Part shown: piece after piece, positions 10,174 through 19,469 of the stretch
How positions within the stretch are numbered: position 1 is the stretch's first letter
Layout: each line of letters starts with the position of its first letter
Assembly (NCBI RefSeq): GCF_018918095.1
Contig: NZ_JAHLPV010000013.1
Location: 1 to 64,000, forward strand
DNA: 64,000 nucleotides
Direction: 5' to 3'
From: Acetivibrio sp. MSJd-27
GTDB taxonomy: Bacteria; Bacillota; Clostridia; UMGS1840; HGM11507
Notes under the pieces: generated by a model
Databases searched by the model: none
Seen by the model: the letters and a program-made list of their open reading frames with translations, nothing else
What the model was told of the DNA's origin: nothing
Position numbers and translations under genes: made by a program

Positions 10174-10289
10174 ATAACCATTTGGTTCCTTTTTTTCAAC
10201 CGTTATTTTCCTGAAATAATTGCTGTTTTTTCATAAAAAATCTTTTCTTGCTCATGTTTTCTTTTATTTTCTTCACTTTTCATTTAAAA

Positions 10290-10859
10290 TCAAAGAAACC
10301 GTACGATATCCGAGAGTTTCCGCTTTGGAACATGAATCGCACCGTGCTCATCCATATAGTATTTGACATCGCCGTTTTCCATCTCTGTCGCTTCGGACTC
10401 TTGTGCTTTATATCCCATAGCTATCACCGAATGGATCTCCTGGCCTTCCGGAATTCTGACAATTCCCGCAAGCGTTTTTCGATCCACCGAGCCAATCCAG
10501 CACGTGCCGATTTCATCATCCTCTGCGGTCAGCAGGATATTCTCAATGGCAGCCGACGCATCGTTGTCTGCATCCTTCCGCACAGCGGTATCCACCAGGA
10601 CGACAATATATGCCGTGGGCTTCTCCCCCTCCTTCGGTGTTCCGTGAGGTGCAATATAAGCCGCCCATTTGGTTGTCCTAAATACCTCCTCCAGCAAGTT
10701 TTTGTCTGTCACCACCACATATTTCAGCGGCTGCAGGTTTGCGCCCGAGGGAGCCAATCTTGCGGCATTGATCATTTTCACCAGTTTTTCCTGCTCGATG
10801 GGCTGCTGGGTAAATTTTCTTATGGTTCTCCTGTTTAATATAGACGTATACGCGCTCAT
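10290..10859 (-). CDS. Nitroreductase family protein
   Basis: This 189-residue protein has the nitroreductase start pattern SILNRRTIRKFTQQPI (FMN phosphate-binding arginines near residues 10-15), APSGANLQPLKYVVV near residue 36, and the C-terminal GTCWIGSVDRKTLAGIVRIP with IAMGYKA. The family binds FMN and reduces nitro compounds, quinones or other small substrates with NAD(P)H. Here the substrate is unknown. It stands alone on the - strand between groES and the NUDIX gene. Confidence 0.85.
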   Translation of the reverse strand: MSAYTSILNRRTIRKFTQQPIEQEKLVKMINAARLAPSGANLQPLKYVVVTDKNLLEEVFRTTKWAAYIAPHGTPKEGEKPTAYIVVLVDTAVRKDADNDASAAIENILLTAEDDEIGTCWIGSVDRKTLAGIVRIPEGQEIHSVIAMGYKAQESEATEMENGDVKYYMDEHGAIHVPKRKLSDIVRFL

Positions 10860-10951
10860 TTATTCCACCTTGCCTTTCTTTTTTATCATTTTTTCTATAC
10901 TTCACTTTTCCTCCTCAATATTTTCACCAAAGCAATTTCTGCAACAAAAAT

Positions 10952-11458
10952 TTATTTCAAATAATGTAAAGAAGCGAAATAATGAAAATATCTTTTTTTC
11001 TGAGGTTCAATCATGTCAGAAGAATTCACAAAATCTATAAATTCCGTTTCTGTCATCCATTTATAACCTTCTGTTTCATTTTCCTGTAACGCAACTGAAT
11101 TTTTATCACAATCAACCATACAAATAAAAGAATAAAAAATGCAATGCTCCTCATCGCATATTTTATGACCTATCTCAACAAATTCATCACAAAGGATACC
11201 TGTCTCTTCCTCTAATTCTCTTTGAATACACTGCATTTTATTTTCACCGATAAGTGCAGAACCTCCTGCTGTCGCTTCAAAATACCCTGGATAGTCTGGC
11301 TTGGATACCGCTCTTTTCATGCATAAATAACTGCCGTCCACATGTTTTACCAGAACCTCACAAACTAGATGATAGAGTCCATTCGGTATCTGTTTTCCTC
11401 TTGTAAGTGTTTCACCGGCAAGCTGGCCGTCTCGTGTATAGGCATCCCATTGCTCCAT
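10952..11458 (-). CDS. NUDIX hydrolase
   Basis: A perfect Nudix box, GX5EX7REUXEEXGU, is visible from GSALIGE through RELEEETGI (about residues 68-90). I chose the ATG at 11458 (168 residues) because AGGAGGG lies just before it. An upstream in-frame ATG at 11476 precedes that site and is unlikely to be used. The N-terminal MEQWDAYTRDG and the tail resemble IPP isomerase-like NUDIX proteins. The substrate (a nucleoside diphosphate derivative or prenyl diphosphate) is uncertain. Confidence 0.88.
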   Translation of the reverse strand: MEQWDAYTRDGQLAGETLTRGKQIPNGLYHLVCEVLVKHVDGSYLCMKRAVSKPDYPGYFEATAGGSALIGENKMQCIQRELEEETGILCDEFVEIGHKICDEEHCIFYSFICMVDCDKNSVALQENETEGYKWMTETEFIDFVNSSDMIEPQKKRYFHYFASLHYLK

Positions 11459-11507
11459 TTTGTCCCTCCTATCCATTTCCTATTTCAAAACACATTTCAT
11501 CGACACT

Positions 11508-11536
11508 ATAGTATCGGAAAATCAATCCTTTGTCAA
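11508..11536 (-). promoter_or_regulatory. Promoter of the NUDIX gene
   Basis: Leftward TTGACA (11536-11531) and TACTAT (11513-11508) are separated by 17 nt, about 50 nt upstream of the chosen start. Confidence 0.65.
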
Positions 11537-11587
11537 TCACACAAAAATCACAGAATGATGTATAAAAAAGAAATTTCTGTCAAATAT

Positions 11588-11705
11588 ATAACTAAATTAA
11601 GATATCCCCGCCTCTGCAGACGGCGGGTTCCACTTCATTTTTCTCAGCGGGGGTTGCAATCCCCGCTGAAAACGTTGAATGACGGGACGGAAATCCCTTA
11701 TTGAA
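11588..11705 (-). repeat. Interspersed triple-hairpin element, copy B
   Basis: This copy reads in the opposite orientation to copy A. On the + strand it begins ATAACTAAATTAAGAT and ends CCCTTATTGAA. The central stem is TCAGCGGGG...CCCCGCTGA. A CCCGCC/GGCGGG stem lies to its left and a GGGAC...TCCC stem to its right. It ends only 40 nt before the rubrerythrin start codon, so it probably lies in that gene's 5' leader. Confidence 0.75.
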
Positions 11706-11745
11706 GTAAAGATTGATCAAACCAAAAAAGAAAGGAAAAAAACAG

Positions 11746-12282
11746 ATGGAAAAAATTCAGGGAACGCAAACCGAAAAAAACTTATGGAACGCCTATGCGG
11801 GGGAATCCATGGCCACCAATAAATATCTGTATTTTGCAGAAGCCGCACGCAAGCAAGGATATCAGCAGATGGCCGAAATATTTGAGGAAACCGCCATCAA
11901 TGAGCGTGCGCATGCCAAGCTATGGTATGAGATACTCTCCACCATCGGTACCATCAAGGAAAACCTTCAGGTGGGGATTGAAGGGGAACACGGAGAATGG
12001 TCAGAAATGTATCCTGTCTTCCAGCAGCAGGCGGAAGAAGAAAACCTTCCCCAGATTGCCGCCTTGTTTAAAATGGTCGCAGATGTGGAAAAAACACATG
12101 AACAGCGTTATCAGGCTCTGCTGGACAATATCAACGGTGACACGGTCTATCAAAAAACTAACAGCACCACCTGGGTCTGCCGTAACTGCGGTTATGTGCA
12201 CGAAGGTCCTCAGGCACTGGAGAGTTGCCCTATCTGCAAAAAACCAAAGGCCTACTTCCAGATCAAAGCCACAAACTATTAA
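11746..12282 (+). CDS. rbr: Rubrerythrin
   Basis: I chose the ATG at 11746 (178 residues) because AAAGGA lies 8 nt upstream. The N-terminal four-helix diiron domain shows GTQTEKNLWNAYAGESMA and FEETAINERAHAKLWYE, and the second ligand set is in MVADVEKTHEQRYQ. The C-terminal rubredoxin-like knuckle has CRNCGY...CPICKK (about residues 143-165). Rubrerythrins reduce hydrogen peroxide in the cytoplasm of anaerobes. The gene is flanked by oppositely oriented copies of the repeat element (11588 and 12346), and its promoter must lie in or upstream of copy B. Confidence 0.95.
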   Translation: MEKIQGTQTEKNLWNAYAGESMATNKYLYFAEAARKQGYQQMAEIFEETAINERAHAKLWYEILSTIGTIKENLQVGIEGEHGEWSEMYPVFQQQAEEENLPQIAALFKMVADVEKTHEQRYQALLDNINGDTVYQKTNSTTWVCRNCGYVHEGPQALESCPICKKPKAYFQIKATNY

Positions 12283-12345
12283 ACAAAATTAAGTCCGCTT
12301 CGTATATTATCTCTCCGGAACATACCATTGCGTATAGTGTCCGGA

Positions 12346-12464
12346 TTCATTAAGGAACTTTCGTCCCGTTATTTAACATTTTCAGCGGGGATTATAATTC
12401 CCCGCTGAAAAAATGGAGCTTCTCCTGCCGCTTGCAGAGGCAGGAGATATCTTCCTTTCGTTAT
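12346..12464 (+). repeat. Interspersed triple-hairpin element, copy C
   Basis: It runs from TTCATTAAGG to CTTTCGTTAT. The central stem is TTCAGCGGGG paired with CCCCGCTGAA, the right stem is CTCCTGCC paired with GGCAGGAG, and a short GGAAC/GTCCC block lies to the left. It lies 63 nt after the rubrerythrin stop codon and may serve as its 3' end. Together with the promoter and operator listed separately it accounts for the 312-nt gap before the LacI gene. Confidence 0.75.
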
Positions 12465-12520
12465 AAAACAGTATAGGAAGCAGACTTATTATTTTAAAAA
12501 TTGAAAAAAATTAATTATGA

Positions 12521-12549
12521 TTGACATTTATTCTTGAAAATGATATAGT
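12521..12549 (+). promoter_or_regulatory. Promoter of the LacI-family gene
   Basis: TTGACA (12521-12526) and TATAGT (12544-12549) are separated by 17 nt, 46 nt before the start codon. The operator at 12561 lies at about +5 to +20 of the predicted transcript. Confidence 0.8.
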
Positions 12550-12560
12550 AACAGCACCTA

Positions 12561-12576
12561 ATGCAATCGATAGCAT
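12561..12576. promoter_or_regulatory. LacI-type operator 1 (autoregulation)
   Basis: ATGCAATCGATAGCAT is a palindrome with one mismatch, differing by one base from the perfect operator at 13617. It sits just after the promoter of the LacI-family gene, which fits negative autoregulation. Confidence 0.75.
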
Positions 12577-12594
12577 AAGAAAAGAGACGATAAA

Positions 12595-13602
12595 ATGAAA
12601 AGAACATCTATATATGATGTGGCCAAAAACCTCAATATAAGTGCTTCAACGGTCTCGCGGGTTCTGAATAATGACAAGAGGATCAGTGAAGCAACAAAGA
12701 AAAAAGTCTTGCAGGAACTAAAGCGCATTAAATATATGCCCAACCAGTATGCAAAAAATCTTAAAAATATGGAAAATAAGAATATAGGTATTTTTTATAC
12801 CAATCACGTTCACGAAAAGATAACGCCTATACATATGAACGAAAAAATATGCGGTATCTGCAGTGAAATTGAAAAGGCAGGATACAATGCGTCCCTTTTT
12901 ATCCGGGACTATAAAGAAGAAGATATCTGGGATATTGTCATGAAAAATAACCTATGCGGGATTCTTTCGCTCGACCGGTTTGATATTGAGATGAGCAAAA
13001 ATATTATGGAATACAAAATCCCGCATGTCCAGGTTAACTGGCATAACGACGCTCTGCCCCCGGATAGCTATGTTTCAGTTGAAAATGATGCCGGGCAGGC
13101 CATACATATTTTGCTGGAGCATCTGTATCAGCAGGGTTACAGGGAAATCGAAGTGCTTTATCATCATGACACACCTCTAAATGACGAAAGGGCATTCCAT
13201 GCCATCGATTCGTTTAAAAAAGGAAAAAAAGATATCTCAATTATCGTCACAAAAAGTGAAATTGACTTCATCAATCCCCAGAAGAAAGAATATCAAAAGC
13301 AGTTACAAAGACATTTGGAGCAAGGGCTTAAAAGAGCTTACCTATGTACCTATTATGAGCACGCCTATTGGCTTCTGGATTTTGCAATGAAAAAAGGATT
13401 GCGGATTCCTGATGATATTGCAGTCGTTACACAGAATTATGATGACATTTTTTCGCTCTTCCATCCCATTATGACCGGAACCAAGCAATTACTCTATGAA
13501 ATCGGCAGTATGGCAGCAAAAAAGCTTCTCTCTGTCATCCAGGGAAATCAGGAAACTACTGTTTTTGTCACTCCTGAACTTTACATAGGAGAAAGTAGCT
13601 GA
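12595..13602 (+). CDS. LacI-family transcriptional regulator
   Basis: This 335-residue protein has an N-terminal LacI helix-turn-helix and hinge (SIYDVAKNLNISASTVSRVL near residues 5-24, then KRIKYMPNQYAKNL). A periplasmic-binding-like effector domain fills the rest. The effector is presumably a sugar or oligosaccharide. Matching ATGCAATCGATTGCAT-type operators precede this gene and the beta-propeller gene at 13680, so this protein likely represses both. The sensor domain is somewhat divergent and does not reveal the ligand. Confidence 0.88.
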   Translation: MKRTSIYDVAKNLNISASTVSRVLNNDKRISEATKKKVLQELKRIKYMPNQYAKNLKNMENKNIGIFYTNHVHEKITPIHMNEKICGICSEIEKAGYNASLFIRDYKEEDIWDIVMKNNLCGILSLDRFDIEMSKNIMEYKIPHVQVNWHNDALPPDSYVSVENDAGQAIHILLEHLYQQGYREIEVLYHHDTPLNDERAFHAIDSFKKGKKDISIIVTKSEIDFINPQKKEYQKQLQRHLEQGLKRAYLCTYYEHAYWLLDFAMKKGLRIPDDIAVVTQNYDDIFSLFHPIMTGTKQLLYEIGSMAAKKLLSVIQGNQETTVFVTPELYIGESS

Positions 13603-13616
13603 TGTTTTACCGCATA

Positions 13617-13632
13617 ATGCAATCGATTGCAT
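13617..13632. promoter_or_regulatory. LacI-type operator 2, perfect palindrome
   Basis: ATGCAATCGATTGCAT is a 16-bp perfect palindrome with the central CG typical of LacI-family sites. It overlaps a candidate -35 (TTGCAT at 13627-13632) that pairs with TATACA at 13649-13654 at 16-nt spacing, so a bound repressor would block this promoter of the beta-propeller gene. Confidence 0.8.
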
Positions 13633-13679
13633 ATATAGTGCAATTTGTTATACAAAATATCAAATCAAGGAGGATTACC

Positions 13680-16148
13680 ATGAAAAAATTATTCGCAATT
13701 CTGCTTACCCTAGCATTGGGATTAATCAGCCTGCCCGCCCTGGGAGCAGAAGAAACCAGCATGTTCTCTAAGGCAACCTGGTCCCAGCCGGAGAATTTGG
13801 GGCAACCGTTACGAAATGTGACCATACTCAACAGCTGCACAACAATGGAGGATGGACGTCCTGTTTTAGTTGCGGCATCTGTCGGCACACCGATGAAACT
13901 GAATATCCTTGATCTGGAAAGTATGCAGCTTTTGAGGACATTCGATGTCGATGTCGGCCACACGGTGTGGACCCATGCAGCGGATTCCAAGGGAAATGTT
14001 TATTTTGCGGGCTATGTCCATGCCGAACTGTACAAATACTCCCCTGCGGATAAGAAGGTCACTAATCTGGGAAGCCCTTCAGGAGAATATGCAGTCAGTC
14101 AAATCGCTATCGACGAACAGGACAACGTTTGGATGGGAACCTATCAAAACGCAAAACTGATCAAATATGATCCAAAAACCAACAAAATGACTGATTATGG
14201 AAATCAAATTAAGGACAGCGACTACTTCAAGTCCCTTGTCTATCTCAACGGTTATTTTTACGGCGGCGGCATGGGGCAATCCAATCCCGAGTTTGTGAAG
14301 ATCGACGCCAAAACTATGAAAAAAAAGGTTATCGCGCCGCCGAAGCTGAGTCAGGGAACCGTCAAAACCTATTACTCTGGAAAAGCCGTCGGGGATAAGA
14401 TCTTTATCTGGTGTGAAGGCGTTGGAAGAACCGACACTTTTTATGTTGTTCTGGACACCAAAACGGACACCTGGGTGGAAGGAGAAATCAGCAATGCAAA
14501 CGGCCTCTATCCCAGCGGTGAGATTGACGGCTTTGCTTATCTGACAACGATGTCCGGAAATGTAAAATTCGATTTAAAAACAAACGAAGTTTCTCTTACC
14601 AGTGTGAATACCGGCTCCATGCGCGGGGGAGATCTGGTGACATTAAAGGAAAATGCAGATTTTAAAGGACTAACCTATGCTGTAGCAACCTTCGGCGGCG
14701 ACGTTATGCTGGTGGATTTTCCGAATAACAGAATGAAGCTTTACCCCGGCGTATTGCAGGGATCCAATTCAAAAATATCCGCAATGCTTGTCGATGGGGA
14801 TAAGCTGTACGCCTCGCCGATGATCGGAGGAGAAGGCGCACAGTTTGATCTCAATTCCAAAACCGTGACGAAAAAATATAAAATCGGCCAATCCGGTTCG
14901 ATTGTGAAATATGGCGGGAAAATCTATTTTATGGACTATCCTTCCTGTGACTTGAAGGTGTATGATCCGAACGGCTCAGAAAATCCAAAGATCCTTTTCT
15001 CCCTGCTGGAAACCCACAGGCAGAGCCGCCCCAACACCATGATCGTTGCCGGAGATAAGCTTGCCATCGGCACGATTGCGGACTATACCATCACTCAGGG
15101 TGGCGTCGCTATCTATGATCCAGCGACAAACGAGATGGAATTTATTGAAATGGTAAAGAACCAGAGCATCACAGGACTTGCTTATAAGGATGGTATCCTC
15201 TATGCTTCCAGCACGGTTTACGGAGGCCTCGGTTCGCGGCCGGTAGAGACGGAGGCAAAAATCGTAAAATACGATATGAGGACAAAACAGAAGCTGTATG
15301 AAGGCACTCCAGATATTGCTGCTTCCGGCGACCTTCGGATGTTTGGAGGGCTTGCCGTTGGACCGGACGGAAATATCTGGACTGTTGCGGATGGCTTGAT
15401 ATTTGCCATGGATCCGGAAACCTGCAAGGTAGTCAAAGAAAAAAATATACTGGGTTTTGACTTTAACCGGTACACCAATTCCACCACCCCCTTCGCAATC
15501 AAATTTGACAGTCAGGGAATTTTATATGCGTCGCCGAGAAACCAGCCGCATGCCATCGACCCCTATACCCTTGCATATAAGGATCTGTCCGGCGGCGTGC
15601 CAAACTGCGAAAAGCTGGAGATATCCGGAGACAGCATCTATTTCAATAATGAGATGACTCTGTATCGTGTAAAACGTACGGACGCGTTTGCACCCGGCAA
15701 AGACAACGAGGAACCGTTCCGTGATACCGTCAATTTATTGGTCGGAAGCAAGAAAGCACTTGTGAACGGTGAGAAAAAAGAGCTCGATGTCCCTGCCTTT
15801 ACGGAAAACGATCGAACTTTGGTGCCAGTCAGATTTATTTCTGAAAGCTTCGGCGCCCAGGTCGGCTGGGAAGAATCGACCCAGACTGCCACGGTTTCAA
15901 TAGATGGGATCGAAAGCAGAGTTGTAATTGGAGAAAATCAGATTACTGTGAACGGACAGCAAAAAGACATGGACACTGCCGCAGTGACAAGAAATGACCG
16001 GACAATGCTGCCGCTCCGCGTCATCTGCGAATCCATCGGCAAAAAAGTTTTTTGGGATGACCGGGGACTGATCGTAGTTGGCGACACCGTTCCGGAACAA
16101 GGAAAAGACAACAGCTATATTGAAAAAATGATTCAGGAATTAAAGTAA
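13680..16148 (+). CDS. Secreted beta-propeller protein with C-terminal stalk domain pair
   Basis: The ATG at 13680 follows AAGGAGG and gives a signal peptide (MKKLFAILLTLALGLISLPA, then LGAEE). The open frame extends upstream to 13602, but that part overlaps the operator and promoter. The mature protein (822 residues in total) has about 650 residues of propeller blades (for example AADSKGNVYFAGYVHAELYK, AIDEQDNVWMGTYQNAKL). Two stalk (Cu amine oxidase N-like) units follow, marked by RTLVPVRFISESFGAQVGW and RTMLPLRVICESIGKKVFW. It is exported, and the stalk may tether it at the surface. The LacI operator suggests sugar-dependent induction. No catalytic motif is recognised, so lyase, lectin-like and scaffold roles remain open. 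Confidence 0.85.
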   Translation: MKKLFAILLTLALGLISLPALGAEETSMFSKATWSQPENLGQPLRNVTILNSCTTMEDGRPVLVAASVGTPMKLNILDLESMQLLRTFDVDVGHTVWTHAADSKGNVYFAGYVHAELYKYSPADKKVTNLGSPSGEYAVSQIAIDEQDNVWMGTYQNAKLIKYDPKTNKMTDYGNQIKDSDYFKSLVYLNGYFYGGGMGQSNPEFVKIDAKTMKKKVIAPPKLSQGTVKTYYSGKAVGDKIFIWCEGVGRTDTFYVVLDTKTDTWVEGEISNANGLYPSGEIDGFAYLTTMSGNVKFDLKTNEVSLTSVNTGSMRGGDLVTLKENADFKGLTYAVATFGGDVMLVDFPNNRMKLYPGVLQGSNSKISAMLVDGDKLYASPMIGGEGAQFDLNSKTVTKKYKIGQSGSIVKYGGKIYFMDYPSCDLKVYDPNGSENPKILFSLLETHRQSRPNTMIVAGDKLAIGTIADYTITQGGVAIYDPATNEMEFIEMVKNQSITGLAYKDGILYASSTVYGGLGSRPVETEAKIVKYDMRTKQKLYEGTPDIAASGDLRMFGGLAVGPDGNIWTVADGLIFAMDPETCKVVKEKNILGFDFNRYTNSTTPFAIKFDSQGILYASPRNQPHAIDPYTLAYKDLSGGVPNCEKLEISGDSIYFNNEMTLYRVKRTDAFAPGKDNEEPFRDTVNLLVGSKKALVNGEKKELDVPAFTENDRTLVPVRFISESFGAQVGWEESTQTATVSIDGIESRVVIGENQITVNGQQKDMDTAAVTRNDRTMLPLRVICESIGKKVFWDDRGLIVVGDTVPEQGKDNSYIEKMIQELK

Positions 16149-16162
16149 AAAGGAAGTTTAAT

Positions 16163-19100
16163 GTGAAAAAGAGAATATCAGTATTATTATGCTTCTGTAT
16201 CATGCTAAGCATGATACCTCAGACAGGATATACCACGTCGGATTTAGGGTTAGGTACGATATCGGAACCTTTTAAGATTCCTATAACAGAAGATTTCGCA
16301 GTCGGCGGGGATATGTCAAAGAAAAACCATGGGGAATACACATCAAATGCAAATAGCGGTACCGTATATGTTCTAGCAAAATTAGATTTAAACCATATCC
16401 CAGCAGAAGCCGTTTTAGAGGGAGCGAATGTGGAATTTTCGTTGCATACCGCAAACAGTAATACCTCGCTGTATGCCAAGACATATATTACGAATATGGA
16501 CTGGACAAATACCATAACTTCTGCGGAAATTAAAGATAACATCGAATCCAGTGACGAAACGGTATTTGTTAAAAAACAAAGACATGTGAAAGGAGTAGGC
16601 GACACCTTATCCCATATCAATGTCACTTCAAAATTAACTGCTGATATGTTGGACAACACCAAACATCAATCTCTAACACTGATTTATGAATTTCATTCTT
16701 CCAGTACCCAATGCTACTATTTCGGGAAAGAATATATCGGTGGTTTCTCCGCGGGTTGTGACAGCGTACATGAAAAACCATACGTTACAATCCGCAGTGG
16801 ATATACAGGCTCTGGAACAGACACGAACCCTTATCTTTTACCGGCCGTGAACAGCACTTTGATTTCAGCAGCCTCTGTATCGGTGAGTGAATATTTCAAT
16901 AGGTACCAGATGACTTCATCCAGAAAGAAAACTTACGGGTTAATCCAAGTGAATTTGAAACAGATACGGCAGGCAAATCCGGGTCAGGACATCAAACTAG
17001 ACTTGAATGCTTTGATATCAACCGGAGGCAAAGTGGGTGGAGTCTACGCAAATTATTATATTACTGACGCTCTCTGGGAAACCGGCATTACCCTTTCTCA
17101 GGTAGAAGCATTGATTTCCGGTTCCAGTAAAACGAAAGCTACAGCCTTTAACCTCGTACAATATAATGGAGTAAATTACAGAAGGGAGTTTCCTTTGGGT
17201 ACGATTCCCGCTTCTATGAAAGATCTGATAACGGTCATAATAGGCTTATCTGAACAACCTGCCGTCCATTTTCATGGACATGACGCAAATAATGAATTCA
17301 GAGATAAATGGAATTCCCGTGCTTATTTCAAAGGTTTCATCACCGAACCCTCAGCAAAATCAATTGCACAGCTTAAATATCTACCCTACGAGGATTTGGG
17401 ACAGCCGATCAAATCGACTTCTCTTATCCAAGGAACAGTAAGTTTGGAAGACGGAAAGCCGATTGGCTGCACCACCGCATCCGGAACACCGGCAAAATTT
17501 AATGTGGTCGATTTAACAACGGGAAATTTACTGCGCAGCTTCGAGGTAGAAGGTAAAGTTTTCTGGAGCCACGCCGTAGACTCAGAAGGAAACGTATTCT
17601 TCGCAGGATATTCTAATCCTGTTCTGTACAAATATTCTCCAGCGAATAAACAACTGTACAACTTGGGGAGCGTTGGGGAATCGGCTGTCTGCCAGATCGC
17701 CATTGATGAAAAAGACAATGTCTATCTAGCCACTTATCCAAACGCAAAAATCATCCAGTATGATAAGGAAGGCAACAAAATTGACTGGGGCAGACAGCTT
17801 CGAAACAGTTACTTCAAATCCCTCGCCTACCACAACGGCTTTCTGTACGGCGGCGGAATGGAGAATGGTGATCCTGAATTTTACAAAATTAATACGAATA
17901 CCCGGGAAAAACAACTCATTCCTCCTCCGGAATCATTAGTGGGAAAAATCACTAGCTATTACTACGCAAAGACTGTGAGGGATAAAATATTTATCTATAC
18001 AGAAAAAACAGATGCAACGACTTCTTATCTTATCTTTGATACAGTAACCGGTGCCTTCCTGGACGAAGAAATCATTACAAAGTGGGGCCTGTGCCCTACC
18101 CCCGAAATTGACGGATATACGTATATCAGTGGCCCTTCGGGCAGTATACAATACAATTTGGATACCGGAGAGAAGAAAACTGTACCAACCAGCGCATGGA
18201 CGATACGCGGTGGCGGCGTTATTACGCTTGAAAACAATCCGGAATTCCCAAACCCTGTGTTTGTTAATTTTGACTGGTCCGGATTTGTCACTCTGATAGA
18301 CTATAAGACGGGTAAAAGAATGAACTATCCTAAAAATATGGAAGCGGTCGGAACAGAAATCGTCGGTATCTGCCCTGCTGACGGATATGTTTATGTATCG
18401 GGTTATATGGGACCGACTTCATCCAAATACAATCCAGAAACCAAAACGGCAGATGTTTCGTTTGATATGCAGCAATGCAACCCGATTGCTGAAATCGGGG
18501 GCAAGATTTATTATGGAGCCTATCCCAATGCTGAGCTTTGGGTCTTTGATCCGCATTTGCCAGCTATACAGAATGAAAATCCAAAGAAATTATTTTCCCT
18601 TCATGAGGATTATAAACAGAACAGGCCGATGACGATTATTGAAGCAGATGGTAAAATTGTGATGGGCGGTATTGCAAATTATACGCTCCTTCAAGGAGGT
18701 TTTGCTGTTTATGACCCAGTTACAGAAGCATTAGAGTTTGTTAACGCCCCACAAGATCTAAGTGTAACCGATTTGGCTTATAAGGACGGAAAACTCTATG
18801 GCTCCACCACAATATACGGAGGACTTGGAAGTACACCTGTTAAAACATCAGCGCAGCTGTTCAAATATGACCTGGAAGATAAAACTATGGAATGGGGTAA
18901 GGAGCTTATTATTGGCGATTATGAAAAGCCAAAAATGTTCGGCGGACTGGCATTTGGTTCAGATGGACTTTTATGGTCTGTTTCTCAGGGACTGGTATTC
19001 GGATTAGATCCTGAAACCGGTGTTGCACAGAAAATATTGAATGTCAACGGATATACCAATTCTCCGGTTAGCTGGGTTCCTTATGGCGTTGAATTTGACA

Positions 19101-19291
19101 GCGACGGTTTTTTATATGTAGCGGCACATGGCAGATTATTTGTCATCGATATTCAAACAATGGAATATAAGAATATCGCACCGGACTTGACAGGTGTTAA
19201 TCAATTAAGTCTTGCAGACGATGGCAAAACAATTTATACATATAAAAACGATAAGCTTTACCGTGTGAAAAGGGATATTCCTGAATCTTAG
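16163..19291 (+). CDS. Large secreted protein: DNRLRE/CBM-like N-terminus plus beta-propeller
   Basis: The GTG start at 16163 follows AAGGAAG, 14 nt after the previous stop codon, so it is co-transcribed with the 13680 gene. The 1042 residues begin with a signal peptide (MKKRISVLLCFCIMLSMIPQ). The region at about 30-380 has patterns such as YVLAKLDLNHIPAEAVLEGA that resemble DNRLRE/CBM96-type modules of polysaccharide-active enzymes. The region at about 400-1040 is a propeller clearly paralogous to the 13680 protein (VDSEGNVFFAGYSNPVLYKY, YFKSLAYHNGFLYGGGM). Unlike its neighbour it lacks the stalk domains. It is probably extracellular and involved in binding or degrading a glycan. The function is not proven. 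Confidence 0.82.
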   Translation: MKKRISVLLCFCIMLSMIPQTGYTTSDLGLGTISEPFKIPITEDFAVGGDMSKKNHGEYTSNANSGTVYVLAKLDLNHIPAEAVLEGANVEFSLHTANSNTSLYAKTYITNMDWTNTITSAEIKDNIESSDETVFVKKQRHVKGVGDTLSHINVTSKLTADMLDNTKHQSLTLIYEFHSSSTQCYYFGKEYIGGFSAGCDSVHEKPYVTIRSGYTGSGTDTNPYLLPAVNSTLISAASVSVSEYFNRYQMTSSRKKTYGLIQVNLKQIRQANPGQDIKLDLNALISTGGKVGGVYANYYITDALWETGITLSQVEALISGSSKTKATAFNLVQYNGVNYRREFPLGTIPASMKDLITVIIGLSEQPAVHFHGHDANNEFRDKWNSRAYFKGFITEPSAKSIAQLKYLPYEDLGQPIKSTSLIQGTVSLEDGKPIGCTTASGTPAKFNVVDLTTGNLLRSFEVEGKVFWSHAVDSEGNVFFAGYSNPVLYKYSPANKQLYNLGSVGESAVCQIAIDEKDNVYLATYPNAKIIQYDKEGNKIDWGRQLRNSYFKSLAYHNGFLYGGGMENGDPEFYKINTNTREKQLIPPPESLVGKITSYYYAKTVRDKIFIYTEKTDATTSYLIFDTVTGAFLDEEIITKWGLCPTPEIDGYTYISGPSGSIQYNLDTGEKKTVPTSAWTIRGGGVITLENNPEFPNPVFVNFDWSGFVTLIDYKTGKRMNYPKNMEAVGTEIVGICPADGYVYVSGYMGPTSSKYNPETKTADVSFDMQQCNPIAEIGGKIYYGAYPNAELWVFDPHLPAIQNENPKKLFSLHEDYKQNRPMTIIEADGKIVMGGIANYTLLQGGFAVYDPVTEALEFVNAPQDLSVTDLAYKDGKLYGSTTIYGGLGSTPVKTSAQLFKYDLEDKTMEWGKELIIGDYEKPKMFGGLAFGSDGLLWSVSQGLVFGLDPETGVAQKILNVNGYTNSPVSWVPYGVEFDSDGFLYVAAHGRLFVIDIQTMEYKNIAPDLTGVNQLSLADDGKTIYTYKNDKLYRVKRDIPES

Positions 19292-19293
19292 CA

Positions 19294-19336
19294 ATATGCC
19301 TCTCGCAGAATAATTCTGCGAGAGGCATATATTTTT
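19294..19336 (+). terminator. Rho-independent terminator of the propeller operon
   Basis: An almost uninterrupted palindrome (19294-19311 with 19313-19330, core CCTCTCGCAGAA/TTCTGCGAGAGG) is followed by ATTTTT. It starts 3 nt after the stop codon. Confidence 0.9.
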
Positions 19337-19396
19337 GAAATATAATATATCTGATTACAAGCTTATATCCCCCTCTTTAATAATCCGATTTATTTG

Positions 19397-19425
19397 TTGT
19401 AATTTGCAGAAATTTATGATAAAAT
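19397..19425 (+). promoter_or_regulatory. Promoter of the SLH protein gene
   Basis: TTGTAA (19397-19402) and TAAAAT (19420-19425) are separated by 17 nt, 44 nt before the GTG start. Confidence 0.65.
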
Positions 19426-19469
19426 AACGATAAAAGTACATGCTTATGCAGAATTAAGGAGGAATACTT

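Noticed and set aside
16161-16163. ATG at 16161 as start of the large propeller gene
   Set aside because: It is out of frame with the protein; the GTG at 16163 opens the signal peptide.
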